Assembly: GCA_010909165.1 (NCBI GenBank)
Contig: VJWM01000182.1
Coordinates: 394,030 to 458,029 of the forward strand
DNA: 64,000 bases
Reading direction: 5' to 3'
DNA from: Anthoceros angustus
Lineage: Eukaryota; Streptophyta; Anthocerotopsida; Anthocerotales; Anthocerotaceae
A model generated the notes under the pieces. The model did not search any database and was not told the DNA's origin. It saw only the letters and a list, made by a program, of their open reading frames with translations. The translations under genes and the position numbers were made by a program. Position 1 is the first letter of the stretch. The number at the start of each line of letters is the position of its first letter. Positions 42,840 to 54,316 of this stretch are shown piece by piece.

Positions 42840-42990
42840 CGGAGCTGCTTGGTACATGATCTCTGCTGCCTCGCCCTCAAAAAGGGTTGCTATTGTAAGG
42901 ATTCGAAGCCCTTTAGGGCCGCTTGATATATAATCTCAGATGGAAGGCACTTCGGGGTCCTCTAAATTACATGGAATAGAAATACACCAT
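42840..42990 (+). repeat. Dispersed repeat family, copy 3
   Basis: Shares with 8,390-8,830 the words CATGATCTCTGCTGCCTCGCC, AAAAAGGGTTGCTATTGTAA and TAAATTACATGGAATAGAAA-like endings. Noncoding. Confidence 0.65.
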
Positions 42991-43319
42991 CAAATTCAAA
43001 AAAAAATTACCCTATCAATGTACCACGTCAAGTGAAGCCACGTCACCTATTTCACCCAGGAAATAGGTGACGGAGCACCTGCAGCGGGAGCGTGCTTCAC
43101 GTTTCTCAGTCCTCAATCATTTCCTTTCAAATCTGAAACCCGTTTCAGGGTTACTTCTGATACAATTTAATTTGGTTGAATATTCCCTGTTTATCGCAAC
43201 TAAGAGGGAGTAATGGAATTGTAAATAGTCCTATTAGTTAGGTTAAATATAGATTCGTAGTTTAATGAACAGTTACAACCAACAAACATACTATGCTTTT
43301 ATGCTTGAATTTCTGCTGT

Positions 43320-46300
43320 CGGCATCTAGGCAGGTGAAACCAAGCTCGATAAGTAAGGCATGAAAAGTTTCATTCCAGGCCCTGCTGGATTGTTTCAGGC
43401 CATATAAAGTCTTGAGTAACAAACATACCTTGTCCATATCAACTTGGAAACCCTTAGGTTGCATCATGTATATCTCTTCTTCTAGAGACCCATTAAGGAA
43501 GGCTGTTTTTACATCAAGCTAATGGACGTGAGGCCATAGTGGGCTGCTAGGGATAACAGTATCCTAATAGAGGTCGACTTTACAACTGGGGCAAATGTTT
43601 CATTGTAATCCGGACCAGCTACTTGGCTATATCCTTTAGTAACTAATCTCGCCTTGTAGCGTCCTACACTCCCGTCAGTGTTTAACTTCTTCTTAAATAC
43701 CCATTTGCATGATACTGGCTTACGACCTTCAGGCAAGTCCACTAACTTCCAAGTGCCATTAGCTATGAGGGAATTATACTCAGAGTCTATTGCTTCCTTC
43801 CAGTATTGGGCTTCAGGACCTGTGATAACTTCAAGGTATGTAGCAGGCTCTGAGGTGTTAAAATTGGGTGTAGAAGATGAGGTAGCAGACAGTCCAGCAA
43901 CATAGGGAGGGGCTCAGACCATTCATGACGAGGAGGCCTATGACGTGTAGACCTACGCAATACTGGTGAGTCAGGAGGGTCTGGAGCAGGGACTGAAGGC
44001 TCTACAGGTGGTGGTGCAGGAACTAAAAGCTTACCAGAGACAGGAACAGGAACTATGTCTGGAGTAGGCTCAACAAGGTCAGGTAAACTCAAATCAGCTT
44101 CTTCAGGTTCAGTAAGAGGAGGAGAGAGCAACTCATCTGGCAAGGGTGGTGATGGTATTTGCTGCGATGGCTGTGTACTCCCCCGTGAAGCTGAAGAAGG
44201 TGGATCTTCAAAATCGAAAATGGAGACGTCAGCATCCTGGTCAGAGGAAAAGTCAGCTGAATCATCAACACCATGTATGGAGATGGGAGCCGGCAAAGAA
44301 GCAGGGATCAACAGATTATCATGTCGGCGAAGCAAAGCATTCTCATGAAATATAACACTGCGAGAATATGATAACTGTCGAGTAACAGGGTCAAAAAGCT
44401 TGTATCCTTTAACATCCTCAGCATAGCCTACGAAGATTCGTCGGACAGCCTTGGCATCCAACTTGCAGCGTAATTGAGAAGGGACTAAAGCATATGCTAG
44501 GCTACCAAAAATCTGCAAGTGAGTAATACGGGGCTTCTTGCCTGTCCACCTTTCATAAGGTCTGATGAGTCCAAGCTCCTTGGTGGGCAGTCTGTTTTGT
44601 ACATAATTGGCCGCAACAAGGGCCTCTGCCCAGTATCCCCTTGTGAGTCCAGCAAAAGACAGAGTTGAAAGTGTAGCTTCCTGTAGGGTCCTGTTCTTCC
44701 TCTCCGCAAAAGCATTTTGTGCAGGGGTATAGGGAACGGTAAACTGATGGATAACTCCCTCTGCTGCACAAAACTTAGAAAAGGCATGGTTAGTATATTC
44801 TCCCCCTTTGTCAGTGTTAAGGATCTTTAGTTTGCATCCAGTCTGACGTTGAGCCATGGTGGTAAAGTCTTGGAAACAAGAAAGTGTTTGACTTTTGCTA
44901 TGAAGAACGTAGATGGTGCAATATCTACTCCACTCATCGAGGAAGATGAGGAAATAAAGGGCCCCTCCAAACGATTCAGTAGACATAGGACCACAGAGGT
45001 CACTGTGAGCTGTATGCAAGAGGCTAGGGGCTCTAGAAAGATTCTGATCTCGAAATGGTTGGGAGATGGCTTTGTTGACCTGACAAGAGTCAAAAAAAGC
45101 TTGGTGGTCAAAAGAAAAAGACAGTTGATCTCGAAAAACAGTGTTGTTAACCAAGGAAGTTAGGCGCTGAAAATTCACATGTCCTAGCCGACAGTGCCAT
45201 AGCTGAGTTGGTGAGAAAGAGGGTGAGACACTTACATGGGCAGTGCTACACTGTGGTAAGGTTCTGACATTCAGCAAATACAAATCGTTAAAAGGTGGAC
45301 CAGAGAAAATATCATCCCAACCGGGTATGCGAGAAATTGAACAGCCAGTATGGTCAAAGCAGATTCGACAAGAATGTTCCTCAGCTAGTTTCATAACTGA
45401 CATCAAGTTTTTAGTCATGGCAGGGACGAAAAGCACACCTGTGAGAACCAAGACATCTAAGTTGGGCAGTTCTGTGCTTACCGAACCAGAACCTTTGATA
45501 GCAAGACCACTGTCATCACCTAACAACACAAACTGGCAACTGTCAGAAGCTGGTGTGAAATCGTGAAAGGCTTGTCTGTCATAGCAGATATGACTGGTTG
45601 CACCGGAATCCAAAAACCACATGTCAGCTTGTATGTGAACAGAGGATAAACAAACTGCAAGTATTGATGGGGTTTTGGATGTAGGAGGTTTAGCAGTAGC
45701 AAGATTTGATTCTGGGGCAGACACTTCCCTTTTAGGCTCCCCAGCACGCTTCTTACGATAGTCCTTTTCATAATGCCCGGGAATCTTGCACCAATTACAT
45801 GTGAAAGTCTTCCTCTGAAGATTCGGCTGCCTTGTAATGGAGTGACTTCCTCGGCCCTGTCCTCCTCTACCACGGCCACCTCTGCCACCTCTGCCTCGTC
45901 CAGAAAATAGAACCCTAGTGTTTTGATGAGTTCCTTGCTTGCCCTTGTGGAAACCCTTGGTCCGTTCTTCAGCTAAGAGGGCACCAAGTAGTTCCTCCAG
46001 GGTTAGGACTCGGGGTCCTCCAGCAGCCGCTGCAGAAGACCTTGCAAATTGAGAGCTAATAAAATGGCTGTAGCTCTCAGGCAGAGAGGCTAATAGGGTA
46101 GTCCCAGCTTGAGTCTCGGTGAGAACTGTCCCACAATAAGCTAAGGTGGCACGCGCAGTGCGAAACCGGTTGATATAAGACTCCACAGTCTCGGTCTCCT
46201 TCATCCTCATGCCATAAAACTCTCTATGTGCATACAATTGGGAAGCACTGCTCTTATCTCAGATAAAGTGATCGGGTTGTGCCATGCACCGAGGTGTCGA

Positions 46301-46434
46301 CCAAGAGTGTGGGGCATCATGTTTCTATCCAAAGATGCAATAAGAATAAAGCGAGCTCTCCTGTCCTTTCTCTGCCACGCCAGAATGTCAGCAGCATTCG
46401 TAGCATTTGCAGCTGTTGCATGAGCAGGCTGCAC
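43320..46434 (-). mobile_element. Copia LTR retrotransposon, truncated, integrase intact
   Basis: The minus strand holds a polyprotein fragment with an uninterrupted 816-codon frame (46,237-43,787). Order: gag part; zinc knuckle C147-C150-H155 with Tyr160 where the last Cys is expected; protease DSGATSH (Asp210); GAG-pre-integrase LWHCRLGH; integrase with Asp413, Asp476 and Glu512. The reverse transcriptase follows in another frame from about 43,910 (GPEAQYWKEAIDSEYNSL, CKWVFKKKLNTDGSVGRYKA) and is cut off near 43,320, before the YVDD site; RNase H and both LTRs are absent. Gene order protease-integrase-RT defines Copia. Upstream gag frames continue to 46,434. The element is not autonomous. 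Confidence 0.93.
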
Positions 46435-46439
46435 TGGAG

Positions 46440-46860
46440 GATAACTTCAATCCCATCAACGATTGACATGCATATCTTCATCCCCCTCGCCATCGAGACC
46501 CATGGGGCCATGGGCAAGGCCTTTTCTAGGGTCCTTAAGGCATGTGCCAGGGAGTACCATAGCCGCAAGAGTGGGTTGGCCTCCCTCTTTCCATATCGTG
46601 GTTTTCTACAGGCAACGGGTGTCCATCACCCTGCAGCGGGCGTGGTGTGTAGGATGACGACAAACACGGGGCAGGTAGCATCTTCGACACCGGTGGTAGG
46701 TTGGCCCTTTCCTATCCCCGATTTTAATATCCTTGGTGCGGTAGGCAATTACAAGATTGGCGAGCAGAGTTAGTATGGTATGGTGCCCTCCTAAGGTTGT
46801 TCCCTGTTGTCGTGGGGTAAGGGTTTTCCCTCTGTTTTTTTATAATAGAGTCTCCATTTC
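46440..46860 (+). pseudogene. Non-LTR retroelement RT C-terminal relic, second copy
   Basis: Plus-strand frames encode MHIFIPLAIETHGAMGKAF (about 46,470), YHSRKSGLASLFPYRGF, RQRVSITLQRA (about 46,610 in another frame) and VGWPFPIPDFNILGAVGNYK (about 46,700). The order matches the copies at 27,615-28,080 and 49,770-50,170. Frameshifts separate the parts. It abuts the gag end of the Copia relic. Confidence 0.55.
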
Positions 46861-47040
46861 CCTTTGAACGTAATTGCGTCCAGAAAGCAATAGCGAAAGC
46901 TTCAACCTCCAATGCGGGGAATAAGTAAAAAGATGGCTACCAGGGTTTGCCGTTGTGGCCAGTCGGGAATGTGTGTTAGGCATTTGGAGCGCTGAAAATC
47001 CAATCCCAGGCTTATCCAGAGTGAAGGGAGCGGTCGGTGG

Positions 47041-47830
47041 TCGCCTCGAGAGAGACTTGAATCAAGCGCCATCACTAACCCTAGATTGCAGCGAACGCGT
47101 CAAATTGGCGAGGACCTAACATCTCCGCTTCGTGGTTCTCCATTTCCGTGTTTGCACTAGTGCAAGAATTGACATGTTTGTGGTAGAATTGGACGCTAAT
47201 TAGCAGAGAAGGAAGGGCCTCAAGTGGCTTGTATTGAATTGGTGGCGATGGGAAGAAGAAGGAAGGATGCGACGGAACCCGATCCCCGAGCCTGTGCAAG
47301 ACGAAGAAAACGCGAGCGAGCGGGAAAGCAAGACTGCTAAGAAGGCGATGCCGATGATTTGCAAGACCTCTGGGAGGACATGCTAGCGACGGCCGCAGTG
47401 GGCCGCCCGCAGTGAGGGCACTCAAGTCGGAAGCCTGGTTTCAAGGCAAGCACAACAAAACTGGAGGCCATGGAGAGAAGGGGAAAAAGGGTGGGAAGAG
47501 GGTGGCTTATTCCATCCCTGGCCGAGGAGACACATTCGACTTGGAGCCTGATGGATGTAGTGAAGATCGGACAAGGATTGGATGGTTGTTCAGATCCGTG
47601 GGCTATGCACTTCCTCGGGAGTTAGAAATAAGTAGGGTTTCGCTTTTTTAGGATTGAAGGATAAATAAGGCGGAAAAGGAGGAATAAATTGGGGTAGCGC
47701 TGACGAGGCTCGAGTATACTCCGGACTGGAGTGAACAACGGACCTGCACCACTATGGCAAGCTCCGACCACGCCGAGTAACGGATAAGTCCGGAACCCAC
47801 CTGTGGATAAGTACGCCAGGAAAGTAACCT
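47041..47830. repeat. Repeat X, copy 1
   Basis: Matches 62,941-63,720 in the same orientation over nearly its full length, with many short indels in GC-rich triplets. Shared landmarks include GAGACTTGAATCAAGCGCCA, GGAAGAAGAAGGAAGGAT and AAGCTCCGAC. Its open frames are not conserved between copies, so it is probably a noncoding transposon part. Confidence 0.85.
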
Positions 47831-48244
47831 AGGAGCGAGGCGTGAGGATGACGAGGCGGCGCCGTGGACGGCCCCGAGTGGAGGTCGGGCATGCAGAGGT
47901 TGACCGTAAGCTGCAGGCCGCAGGCAGTATTCACGCCCGCGCCGCGCGCGCGCGTAAGGCCGGTAAGGCGAGGGTCGAGTGCGTGCACTCGCGCTACGGA
48001 CAACGAAGAGGCGCCTTCCGCCCAGCACTTTCCACAAGCGCCAAGGAGGGAGGTCATTTCACGCAGCCTCCGCATAATCCTCATACCTTGCGCCCGCAAT
48101 CCGCTCGCGCTTCTTGGGCGCCGCCACTTTAGAGCGCGCACAAGGTTGGAGCAAACGCGGCGGAGGAACATCGCGCGGACCAGCCAGCAAAGAACAAGAG
48201 GAGGAGAAAGCAATGGCACCCAAAAGCCGGGAAGTCTGGGAGCC
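47831..48244 (+). promoter_or_regulatory. PSAL upstream region
   Basis: GC-rich, CpG-rich sequence between repeat X and the PSAL start; it should contain the promoter and leader. No light-responsive element can be named with confidence. Confidence 0.4.
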
Positions 48245-49015
48245 ATGGTGGCGGTCGGAGGGCTGCTGTCACTGGAACAGCCCGCGGCCTCCCGTAGGCT
48301 CTCTCACAAGGCCTCCACCAGCTTCCTAGGCAACGTTGCCGGGCTCCGCGCCGCGCACATCTCCGCGCCCAGGACCTCTCCCCGCGCCCTCCAAGTCCGC
48401 GCTGAGAAGGTATTTGTGGGTTCGTGTTTGTGTTTGTGTCCGCTGCTAAGCCCGCCCCGCCCTGCATTGCATTGCATTCCATTGTGTTGCTTGAGCTGAG
48501 GATGCCTGAACGAGCTGCTTACCGCTGTGCAGTACCAAGTGATCGAGCCCATCAATGGGGACCCGTTCGTGGGATCTCTGGAGACCCCGGTCACCTCGAG
48601 CCCCCTAGTGGCGTGGTATCTGTCCAGCCTGCCGGCGTACCGCACCGCCGTGAACCCGCTGCTGCGAGGGGTGGAGGTGGGGCTCGCCCACGGGTTCTTC
48701 CTGGTGGGCCCTTTCGTGAAGGCGGGGCCTCTGCGGAACACGGAGGTGGCGGGGCTGGCGGGATCCGTCGGCGCGGCCGGCCTGGTGGTCATCCTCACCC
48801 TCGGCCTCACCATCTACGGCATTGCCCAGTTCAAGGATGGCAAGGCCTCCGTTGCTCCCAGCCTGACGCTCACCGGTAGGAAGAAGGTGGCCGACAAGCT
48901 GCAAACCGCCGAGGGCTGGGCAAATTTCTCCGGCGGGTTTTTCTTCGGCGGCCTCTCCGGCGTCGCCTGGGCGTACTTCCTGCTGTTCGTTCTCCAGCTC
49001 CCCTACCCCGTCTAG
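48245..49015 (+). CDS. PSAL: Photosystem I subunit XI (PsaL)
   Basis: Two exons, 48,245-48,409 and 48,533-49,015; 215 residues. PsaL is a thylakoid membrane subunit of photosystem I, sitting where trimers form in cyanobacteria and near the docking side for light-harvesting complex II in plants. Residues 1-55 are a chloroplast transit peptide (Ser/Arg/Ala-rich, [20 protein letters not shown], ending VRAEK). The mature part starts [20 protein letters not shown], then [19 protein letters not shown] and three hydrophobic helices, ending [10 protein letters not shown]. The codons are strongly GC-biased. The gene lies between direct copies of a transposon block. Confidence 0.96.
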
Positions 49016-49154
49016 GCCTTACACCTCTTGTAAAGCATTTGTTCTTTGTAAACATTTGACAAAATGTCCCTCTTTCCCTTGCAAAACTGCTGCTCTTCTA
49101 CGCGTCTGGCTCTGTTGCTCATCGTTCGCAGACAATATGGGTTATTAATTTCTC

Positions 49155-49760
49155 ACTATCTTCAGAAGTCTTCCTCAAGATTCGGTGCCTTGTAATGGAG
49201 TGACTTCCTCGGCCCCTGTCCTCCTCTACCACCACCACCTCGCCACCTCCGCGTCCGTAAATAGAACCCTAGTGTTTTGATGAGTTCCTTGCTTGCCCTT
49301 GGAAACCCTTGGTCCGTTCTTGCCAAGAGGGCACCAAGTAGTTCCTCTGGTTAGGACTGGTCCTCCAGCCGCAGAAGACCTTGCAAATTGAGAGCTAATA
49401 AAATGGCAGTAGCTCTCGCAGAGAGAGGCTAATAGGGTAGTCCCAGCCTTGAGTCTCTTGAGAATCCCCACAATAAGCTAAGGTGGCACGCGCAGTGCGA
49501 AACCGGTTGATATAAGACTCCACAGTCTCGGTCTCCTTCATCCTCATGCCATAAAACTCTCTATGTGCATACAATTGGGAAGCACTGCTCTTATCTGTAT
49601 AAAGCAGACTGAAGTTGTGCCACACAGCAGCCGAGGTGTCAGCACCAAGAGTGTGGGGCATCATGTTTCTATCCAAAGATGCAATAAGAATAAAGCGAGC
49701 TCTCCTGTCCTTTCTCTGCCACGCCAGAATGTCAGATGTAGCATTTGCGTACCGCTAGTG
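49155..49760 (-). mobile_element. Copia gag fragment, second copy
   Basis: Collinear with 45,850-46,440. It encodes the same gag parts (RNMMPHTLGADTSAAVWHNF, YAHREFYGMRMKETETVESY) but is broken by many 1-6 base indels. At the gag start this copy keeps bases missing from the longer element (ADTSAAVWHNFSLLYTDKSS). It is cut at about 49,155 and contains no protease. Confidence 0.88.
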
Positions 49761-49769
49761 AGCGTCATC

Positions 49770-50345
49770 GGAGGGATAACTTCAATCCCATCAACGATTG
49801 ACATGCATATCTTCATCCCCCTCGCCATCGAGACCCATGGGGCCATGGGCAAGGCCTTTCTAGGGTCCTTAAGGCATGTGCCGGAGTACCATAGCCGCAA
49901 GAGTGGGTTGGCCTCCCTCTTTCCATATCGTGGTTTTTCTACAGTAACGGTGTCCATCACCCCGCAATGGTGTGTGGATGACGACAAACACGCAAGGTGT
50001 AGCATCTTCGACACCGGTGGTAGGTTGGCCCTTTCCTATCCCCGATTTTAATATCCTTGGTGCGGTAGGCAATTACAAGATTGGCGAGCAGTTAGTATGG
50101 TATGGTGCCCTCCTAAGGTTGTTCCCTGTTGTCGTGGGGTAAGGGTTTTCCCTCTGTTTTTTTATAATAGAGTCTCCATTTCCCTTTGAACGTAATTGCG
50201 TCCAGAAAGCAATAGCGAAAGCTTCAACCTCCAATGCGGGGAATAAGTAAAAAGATGGCTACCAGGGTTTGCCGTTGTGGCCAGTCGGGAATGTGTGTTA
50301 GGCATTTGGAGCGCTGAAAATCCAATCCCAGGCTTATCCAGAGTG
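49770..50345 (+). repeat. Non-LTR relic and flank, second copy of the composite block
   Basis: Collinear with 46,440-47,030. It repeats the IETHGAMGKAF and FPIPDFNILG-type coding remnants and the CCCTCTGTTTTTTTATAATAG tail. Homology ends abruptly near 50,345, where the 3' flank of the B3 gene begins. Confidence 0.88.
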
Positions 50346-50470
50346 AAGGGGAGCGGGCCTATCAACGCCCTCCTGGCCTCCGCTTCTTTGTTGTGTGCGC
50401 CTGCAGCTTCATCTCGCTCTCTTCCAGTGTAGCCAACCCCCCGTGCGTCCTCGAGCAAGCGGAGCCAACT

Positions 50471-51992
50471 TCAGTCCCGCGTCTCGCTCCGCTCCGCCCA
50501 GCACAGCCCTTCCCTTCCTTCATCCACCACACGGAAGATGTGGACACGAATCTCTCGCTTCTGCTTGTCCTGGACTTCAAACACGCACACATCGTGGATA
50601 TCCAAACTGCGATCTAATGCAAAAGTACGCCAGCCTGCGCTCAGGCCTGGACAGTTGCCTCGCTTCTCCACAATGTATCTCACTGCCTGTCGTCTGTTGA
50701 GGCTGTCGATGAGGTGAACGTCCACGTTTACCCTCCCCAAGTGCGGGATGCAAAAGTTCCCGGGGAGACCCTGTGACACAAGCACGGGCAGTCATGTGCT
50801 TCCATCTCACTGTACTGGATCAGATCCTGATTCGTGAAAGCTTGGGAACGATTGCTTACCAGCCAGAACCCACGGTACACATGTGAGTGCTTCAACTCCA
50901 CCAAGACAGACGGATTCTCGCATTTCAGCGCTTTGGCTGCCTCCTTAGCACGACGGCACTCCTTCTTTGTCACTTCTCTCCTGGTGGAAACAAAGAGCTC
51001 AGACCGAGCACGCGGACCATGAGGTGACTTGGGGACTGTCTTCTGCACTTTCCTGCTTCTCCTGGAGACAATCCTCTCCTCTCTGACTCGGCTCCTGCTT
51101 GTCTGCGGACCCTGCACCTTCCTCCGTACCATATTTTCGCTCTCGGATTCGTCGGTCAGGTCGATGACCTCTCGCTTCACCAGCACAGGACGATCAAGGA
51201 CCCTCATCTCCGCTTTGTCGCCGTCCCCGCCTGTGTACCAGTGCCTGGGAGGCTTTGGCGCCAGATACTCCTCGTAATCCTCCCCACATCCTCGAGCCCA
51301 ATGCTTCTCGCTTTGCAAATGCCGGGTGCCTGTGCTGCCAGGCCAGGGAAGCGTTGCACATCGCTTCTTGTTCTTCTTCTTCTGCTTCGCCATCTTCTTC
51401 TTCCTTTTCATCGGGCAAGCATTTCGAGTCTCCTTCTCCAACCTTGCGCAGTCTCCGCAAGCGAGGCTCAGAGGCTGGCACCGCAATGCCACTATCCTTG
51501 TCCCGCTTCAGGCTGCCGTCAGAGTTGAAAATCAGGACGGTCAGCAGCGACCTGGCCACCAGCTGGAACACCAGCAAATCTCCTTCCTTCAGTGCCTGGG
51601 CTCGTGCGAAGGCCTGCCAGCCCTGGACAAGGGCGAATTTTGCCTGCATCTCTGTCACCACAAGCCATTGCTGGCCGTTGGGGATTTGCAGATGCACGTA
51701 CTCGTCCAGAACGTCCCCGGCTTCGTCCGCGAATGCTGAGGGAAGGAGCTGCGCAAAATTCAACATACGCAAACATGAACGAGGAAGGCTGAGCAACCAG
51801 CCGGCCTCTGACTCAAGGACGAGCTAAGCCTCACATGCATGACAAAAGTAGTAGAGCGCCCACCAGAAATTCTTGCTGGAGAGATTCTTCCTTCATCACG
51901 AGAGCGAAAGAGGAGGTGTGGATGAAATCTTCCTTGTGGATCATCTTGCAAATCTCCGTGCATTTGAGGCAAGCGCCGCCATCCTTATCCAT
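50471..51992 (-). CDS. Two-B3-domain DNA-binding protein
   Basis: Minus strand. Exon 1 is 51,864-51,992 (MDKDGGACLKCTEICKMIHK), exon 2 starts at 51,748, a third coding block ends at 50,860 (GTAAGC donor), and the last exon is 50,471-50,770. First B3 domain: LLPSAFADEAGDVLDEYVHL..GWQAFARAQALKEGDLLVFQ. A Glu/Lys-rich linker with basic SRSRVREERIVSRRSRK follows. Second B3 domain: GLPGNFCIPHLGRVNVDVHL..LSAGWRTFALDRSLDIHDVC. B3 proteins are plant transcription factors (REM/VRN1-like here). The frames of exon 2 and the third block differ; the switch lies between about 51,500 and 51,290, but no convincing intron was found. It is a small or atypical intron, a sequence error or a real frameshift. Start chosen because no in-frame ATG lies upstream before a stop. 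Confidence 0.8.
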
Positions 51993-52439
51993 GCTCTCAG
52001 CTTGTGGAACAGCGATTTCCCACGGTATCACCAGGGAAAGTGAATCTCCAGAGGGGTCTCAGCAGCTGGAAATGCTTCCCTGGGTAATGAGTTTCCCTGA
52101 CGGATCCGGGTCCTGGGCACCTCAACTTGCACCACGACAGGCGTGGGAGGAGAGAAATGGGGAGGGAAGAAAAGGAATCGCTTGCTGTTCCTCTGGCAAC
52201 CTGCGGCAGAGACCACCAGAGTTCAGAACGGAATGGCCTGAGACCTCCGTTGAGCCTCGGCATAAGCCGCATCCCAGCCCAGCCCAGCCCGTGCCCGTAC
52301 ATCTTCAACGGTCAAAACCCCATGCGGCTAAATCTTCTAGAGACCGAGCCGCGCTTATGGTGGAGCGACACCTACATAAACCATGCTTTGGCATTGTCGC
52401 TGAGGTTATCTAATAATCAAAATTAATATAAATGTCTAA
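51993..52439. other. B3 gene upstream region
   Basis: Likely leader and promoter of the B3 gene on the minus strand. No other gene is seen; the plus-strand frames here are shadows. Confidence 0.4.
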
Positions 52440-52563
52440 GGGAAATCTATATAGAATTTCTTGCCTTGTGCACCTCCCCGATGTAAAACTTGCAAAGGTT
52501 GAGGACCTTCCCTTGTGTGAAAAGATAGTTGGAAAACCATATCTCCATAATGGACCAAGTCAT
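52440..52563 (-). pseudogene. Unidentified ORF interrupted by the TRIM, 3' part
   Basis: About 37 codons downstream of the insertion, in frame with the part at 54,317-54,723, ending in a TAG near 52,447. See that entry. Confidence 0.35.
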
Positions 52564-52744
52564 TGTTGAAGGGATAACCCTACACTGGTCAACCTATGGA
52601 CACACTAGGGTTATGTGGTCTAGATAACTAATGATACTTAAAGACATTTTTGTTCATTACACATTAATTAATACTTTTGGTAGTCTGCACGCACAAGGCT
52701 CTTCGCTCTCCCGGCTCTCGCCTCCTGCCACTCCCAAATTCACA
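52564..52744 (+). repeat. TRIM LTR 1
   Basis: 181 bp, TG...CA ends, two substitutions from the other LTRs. Confidence 0.93.
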
Positions 52745-52757
52745 TGGTATCAAAGCC
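52745..52757 (+). other. Primer-binding site of TRIM unit 1
   Basis: TGGTATCAAAGCC lies directly after the LTR end; the usual plant sequence is TGGTATCAGAGCC. The second unit has the same site at 53,524-53,536. Confidence 0.88.
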
Positions 52758-53342
52758 AAAGGTTCTGATTCTTTATTCTCGCTGCTAATTATGCCTCGGT
52801 GCGGTGGATCTGTCGGTCAAGGGCGTGGCTCGCGTTTCTACATATGCGACGACACACATCAGACCCCATTGGCAAGGGCACCTTGGCGGCCATCTTCAAC
52901 AGCTCGAAGGCATGCTCAACACTGGTATCTTCAAGCTGCTTGAGGACATCCTCGCCGCTGATCGACCACGACAACTTCCGACCACCGCTTCCCACCCAAA
53001 GAAATCGATCAACTGCTCCACTGAATGGCGTCGGTGGCACATCCCCGCCTCCCGGCCGAGCCGCTCCTTCACCCGTGTTCTCTTCTCCTTTGGTGGGCGG
53101 CGCACCGTGAGTATCCACTCCATACTTTCGCCCGCGTGTCGCCATGTTCCAAAGGTGGGTCACGATGATAAGGGCAGTTGTCGCGACAAGAAGTGCTGCG
53201 AGAGCAAGGGTTTCATTGTGGATTTGGTCATTTCGAGCTGAAGCTTGAAGTTGGACGGATGGCACTCGCTTCCTACGTAACGGACGTGGTGCCGAGTGAT
53301 GCCGGTGCTGTTACAAGTTGACACCGTTAGGTTAAGAGGGAG

Positions 53343-53523
53343 TGTTGAAGGGGTAACCCTACACTGGTCAACATATGGACACACTAGGGTTATGTGGTCT
53401 AGATAACTAATGATACTTAAAGACATTTTTGTTCATTACACATTAATTAATACTTTTGGTAGTCTGCACGCACAAGGCTCTTCGCTCTCCCGGCTCTCGC
53501 CTCCTGCCACTCCCAAATTCACA
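53343..53523 (+). repeat. TRIM LTR 2 (shared middle LTR)
   Basis: 181 bp, identical to LTR 3. It serves as the right LTR of unit 1 and the left LTR of unit 2. Confidence 0.93.
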
Positions 53524-54135
53524 TGGTATCAAAGCCAAAGGTTCTGATTCTTTATTCTCGCTGCTAATTATGCCTCGGTGCGGTGGATCTGTCGGTCAAG
53601 GGCGTGGCTCGCGTTTCTACATATGCGACGACACACATCAGACCCCATTGGCAAGGGCACCTTGCCATCTTCAACCAAGGCATGCTCAACACTGGTATCT
53701 TCAAGCTGCTTGAGGACATCCTCGCCGACCGATCCGACCACGACAACTTCCGACCACCGCTTCCCACCCAAAGAAATCGATCAACTGCTCCACTGAATGG
53801 CGCCCATCGGTACATCCTCGCCCTCACGCTGAGCCGCCTCCCTTCACCCGTGTTCTCTTCTCCTTTGGTGGGCGTGCGCAGCTGTGAGTATCCACTCCAT
53901 ACTTTCGCCCGCTGCGTGTCGCCATGTTCCAAAGGTGGGTCACGATGATAAGGGCAGCTGTCGCGACAAGAAGTGCTGCGAGAGCAAGGGTTTCAGCTGT
54001 GGATTTGGTCATTTCTGGAGCTTTGAAGCTTGACAGTGTTGGACGGGATGGCACTTTCGCTTCCCCACAGAACGGGACGTGGTGCCGAGTGATGCCGGTG
54101 CTGTTACAAGTTGACACCGTTAGGTTAAGAGGGAG

Positions 54136-54316
54136 TGTTGAAGGGGTAACCCTACACTGGTCAACATATGGACACACTAGGGTTATGTGGTCTAGATAAC
54201 TAATGATACTTAAAGACATTTTTGTTCATTACACATTAATTAATACTTTTGGTAGTCTGCACGCACAAGGCTCTTCGCTCTCCCGGCTCTCGCCTCCTGC
54301 CACTCCCAAATTCACA
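54136..54316 (+). repeat. TRIM LTR 3
   Basis: 181 bp, identical to LTR 2. Preceded by the purine tract AAGAGGGAG and followed by the GTCAT duplication. Confidence 0.93.

Larger units (their letters stand above)
52564..54316 (+). mobile_element. Tandem TRIM retrotransposon (three LTRs, two internals)
   Basis: Structure LTR-internal-LTR-internal-LTR. The LTRs are 52,564-52,744, 53,343-53,523 and 54,136-54,316, each 181 bp, beginning TGTTGAAGG and ending TTCACA. A primer-binding site TGGTATCAAAGCC (initiator tRNA-Met type) follows the first and second LTRs. A purine tract (AAGAGGGAG) precedes the second and third. The whole array is flanked by the 5-bp target duplication GTCAT (52,559-52,563 and 54,317-54,321). 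Internals of 598 and 612 bases carry no protease, integrase or RT, so it is non-autonomous, a TRIM by size. The second and third LTRs are identical; the first differs at 52,574 and 52,594. The shared duplication shows it inserted or arose as one unit. Confidence 0.93.

Noticed and set aside
44055-44355. Plus-strand Ser/Gly-rich ORFs
   Set aside because: Antisense of the Copia polyprotein linker.
47842-48499. 211-codon plus-strand ORF upstream of PSAL
   Set aside because: Its 3' part is PSAL exon 1 in frame; the upstream part has no PsaL features and includes GC-rich leader, so the ATG at 48,245 is preferred.
51255-51827. 190-codon plus-strand ORF
   Set aside because: Antisense of the B3 gene.
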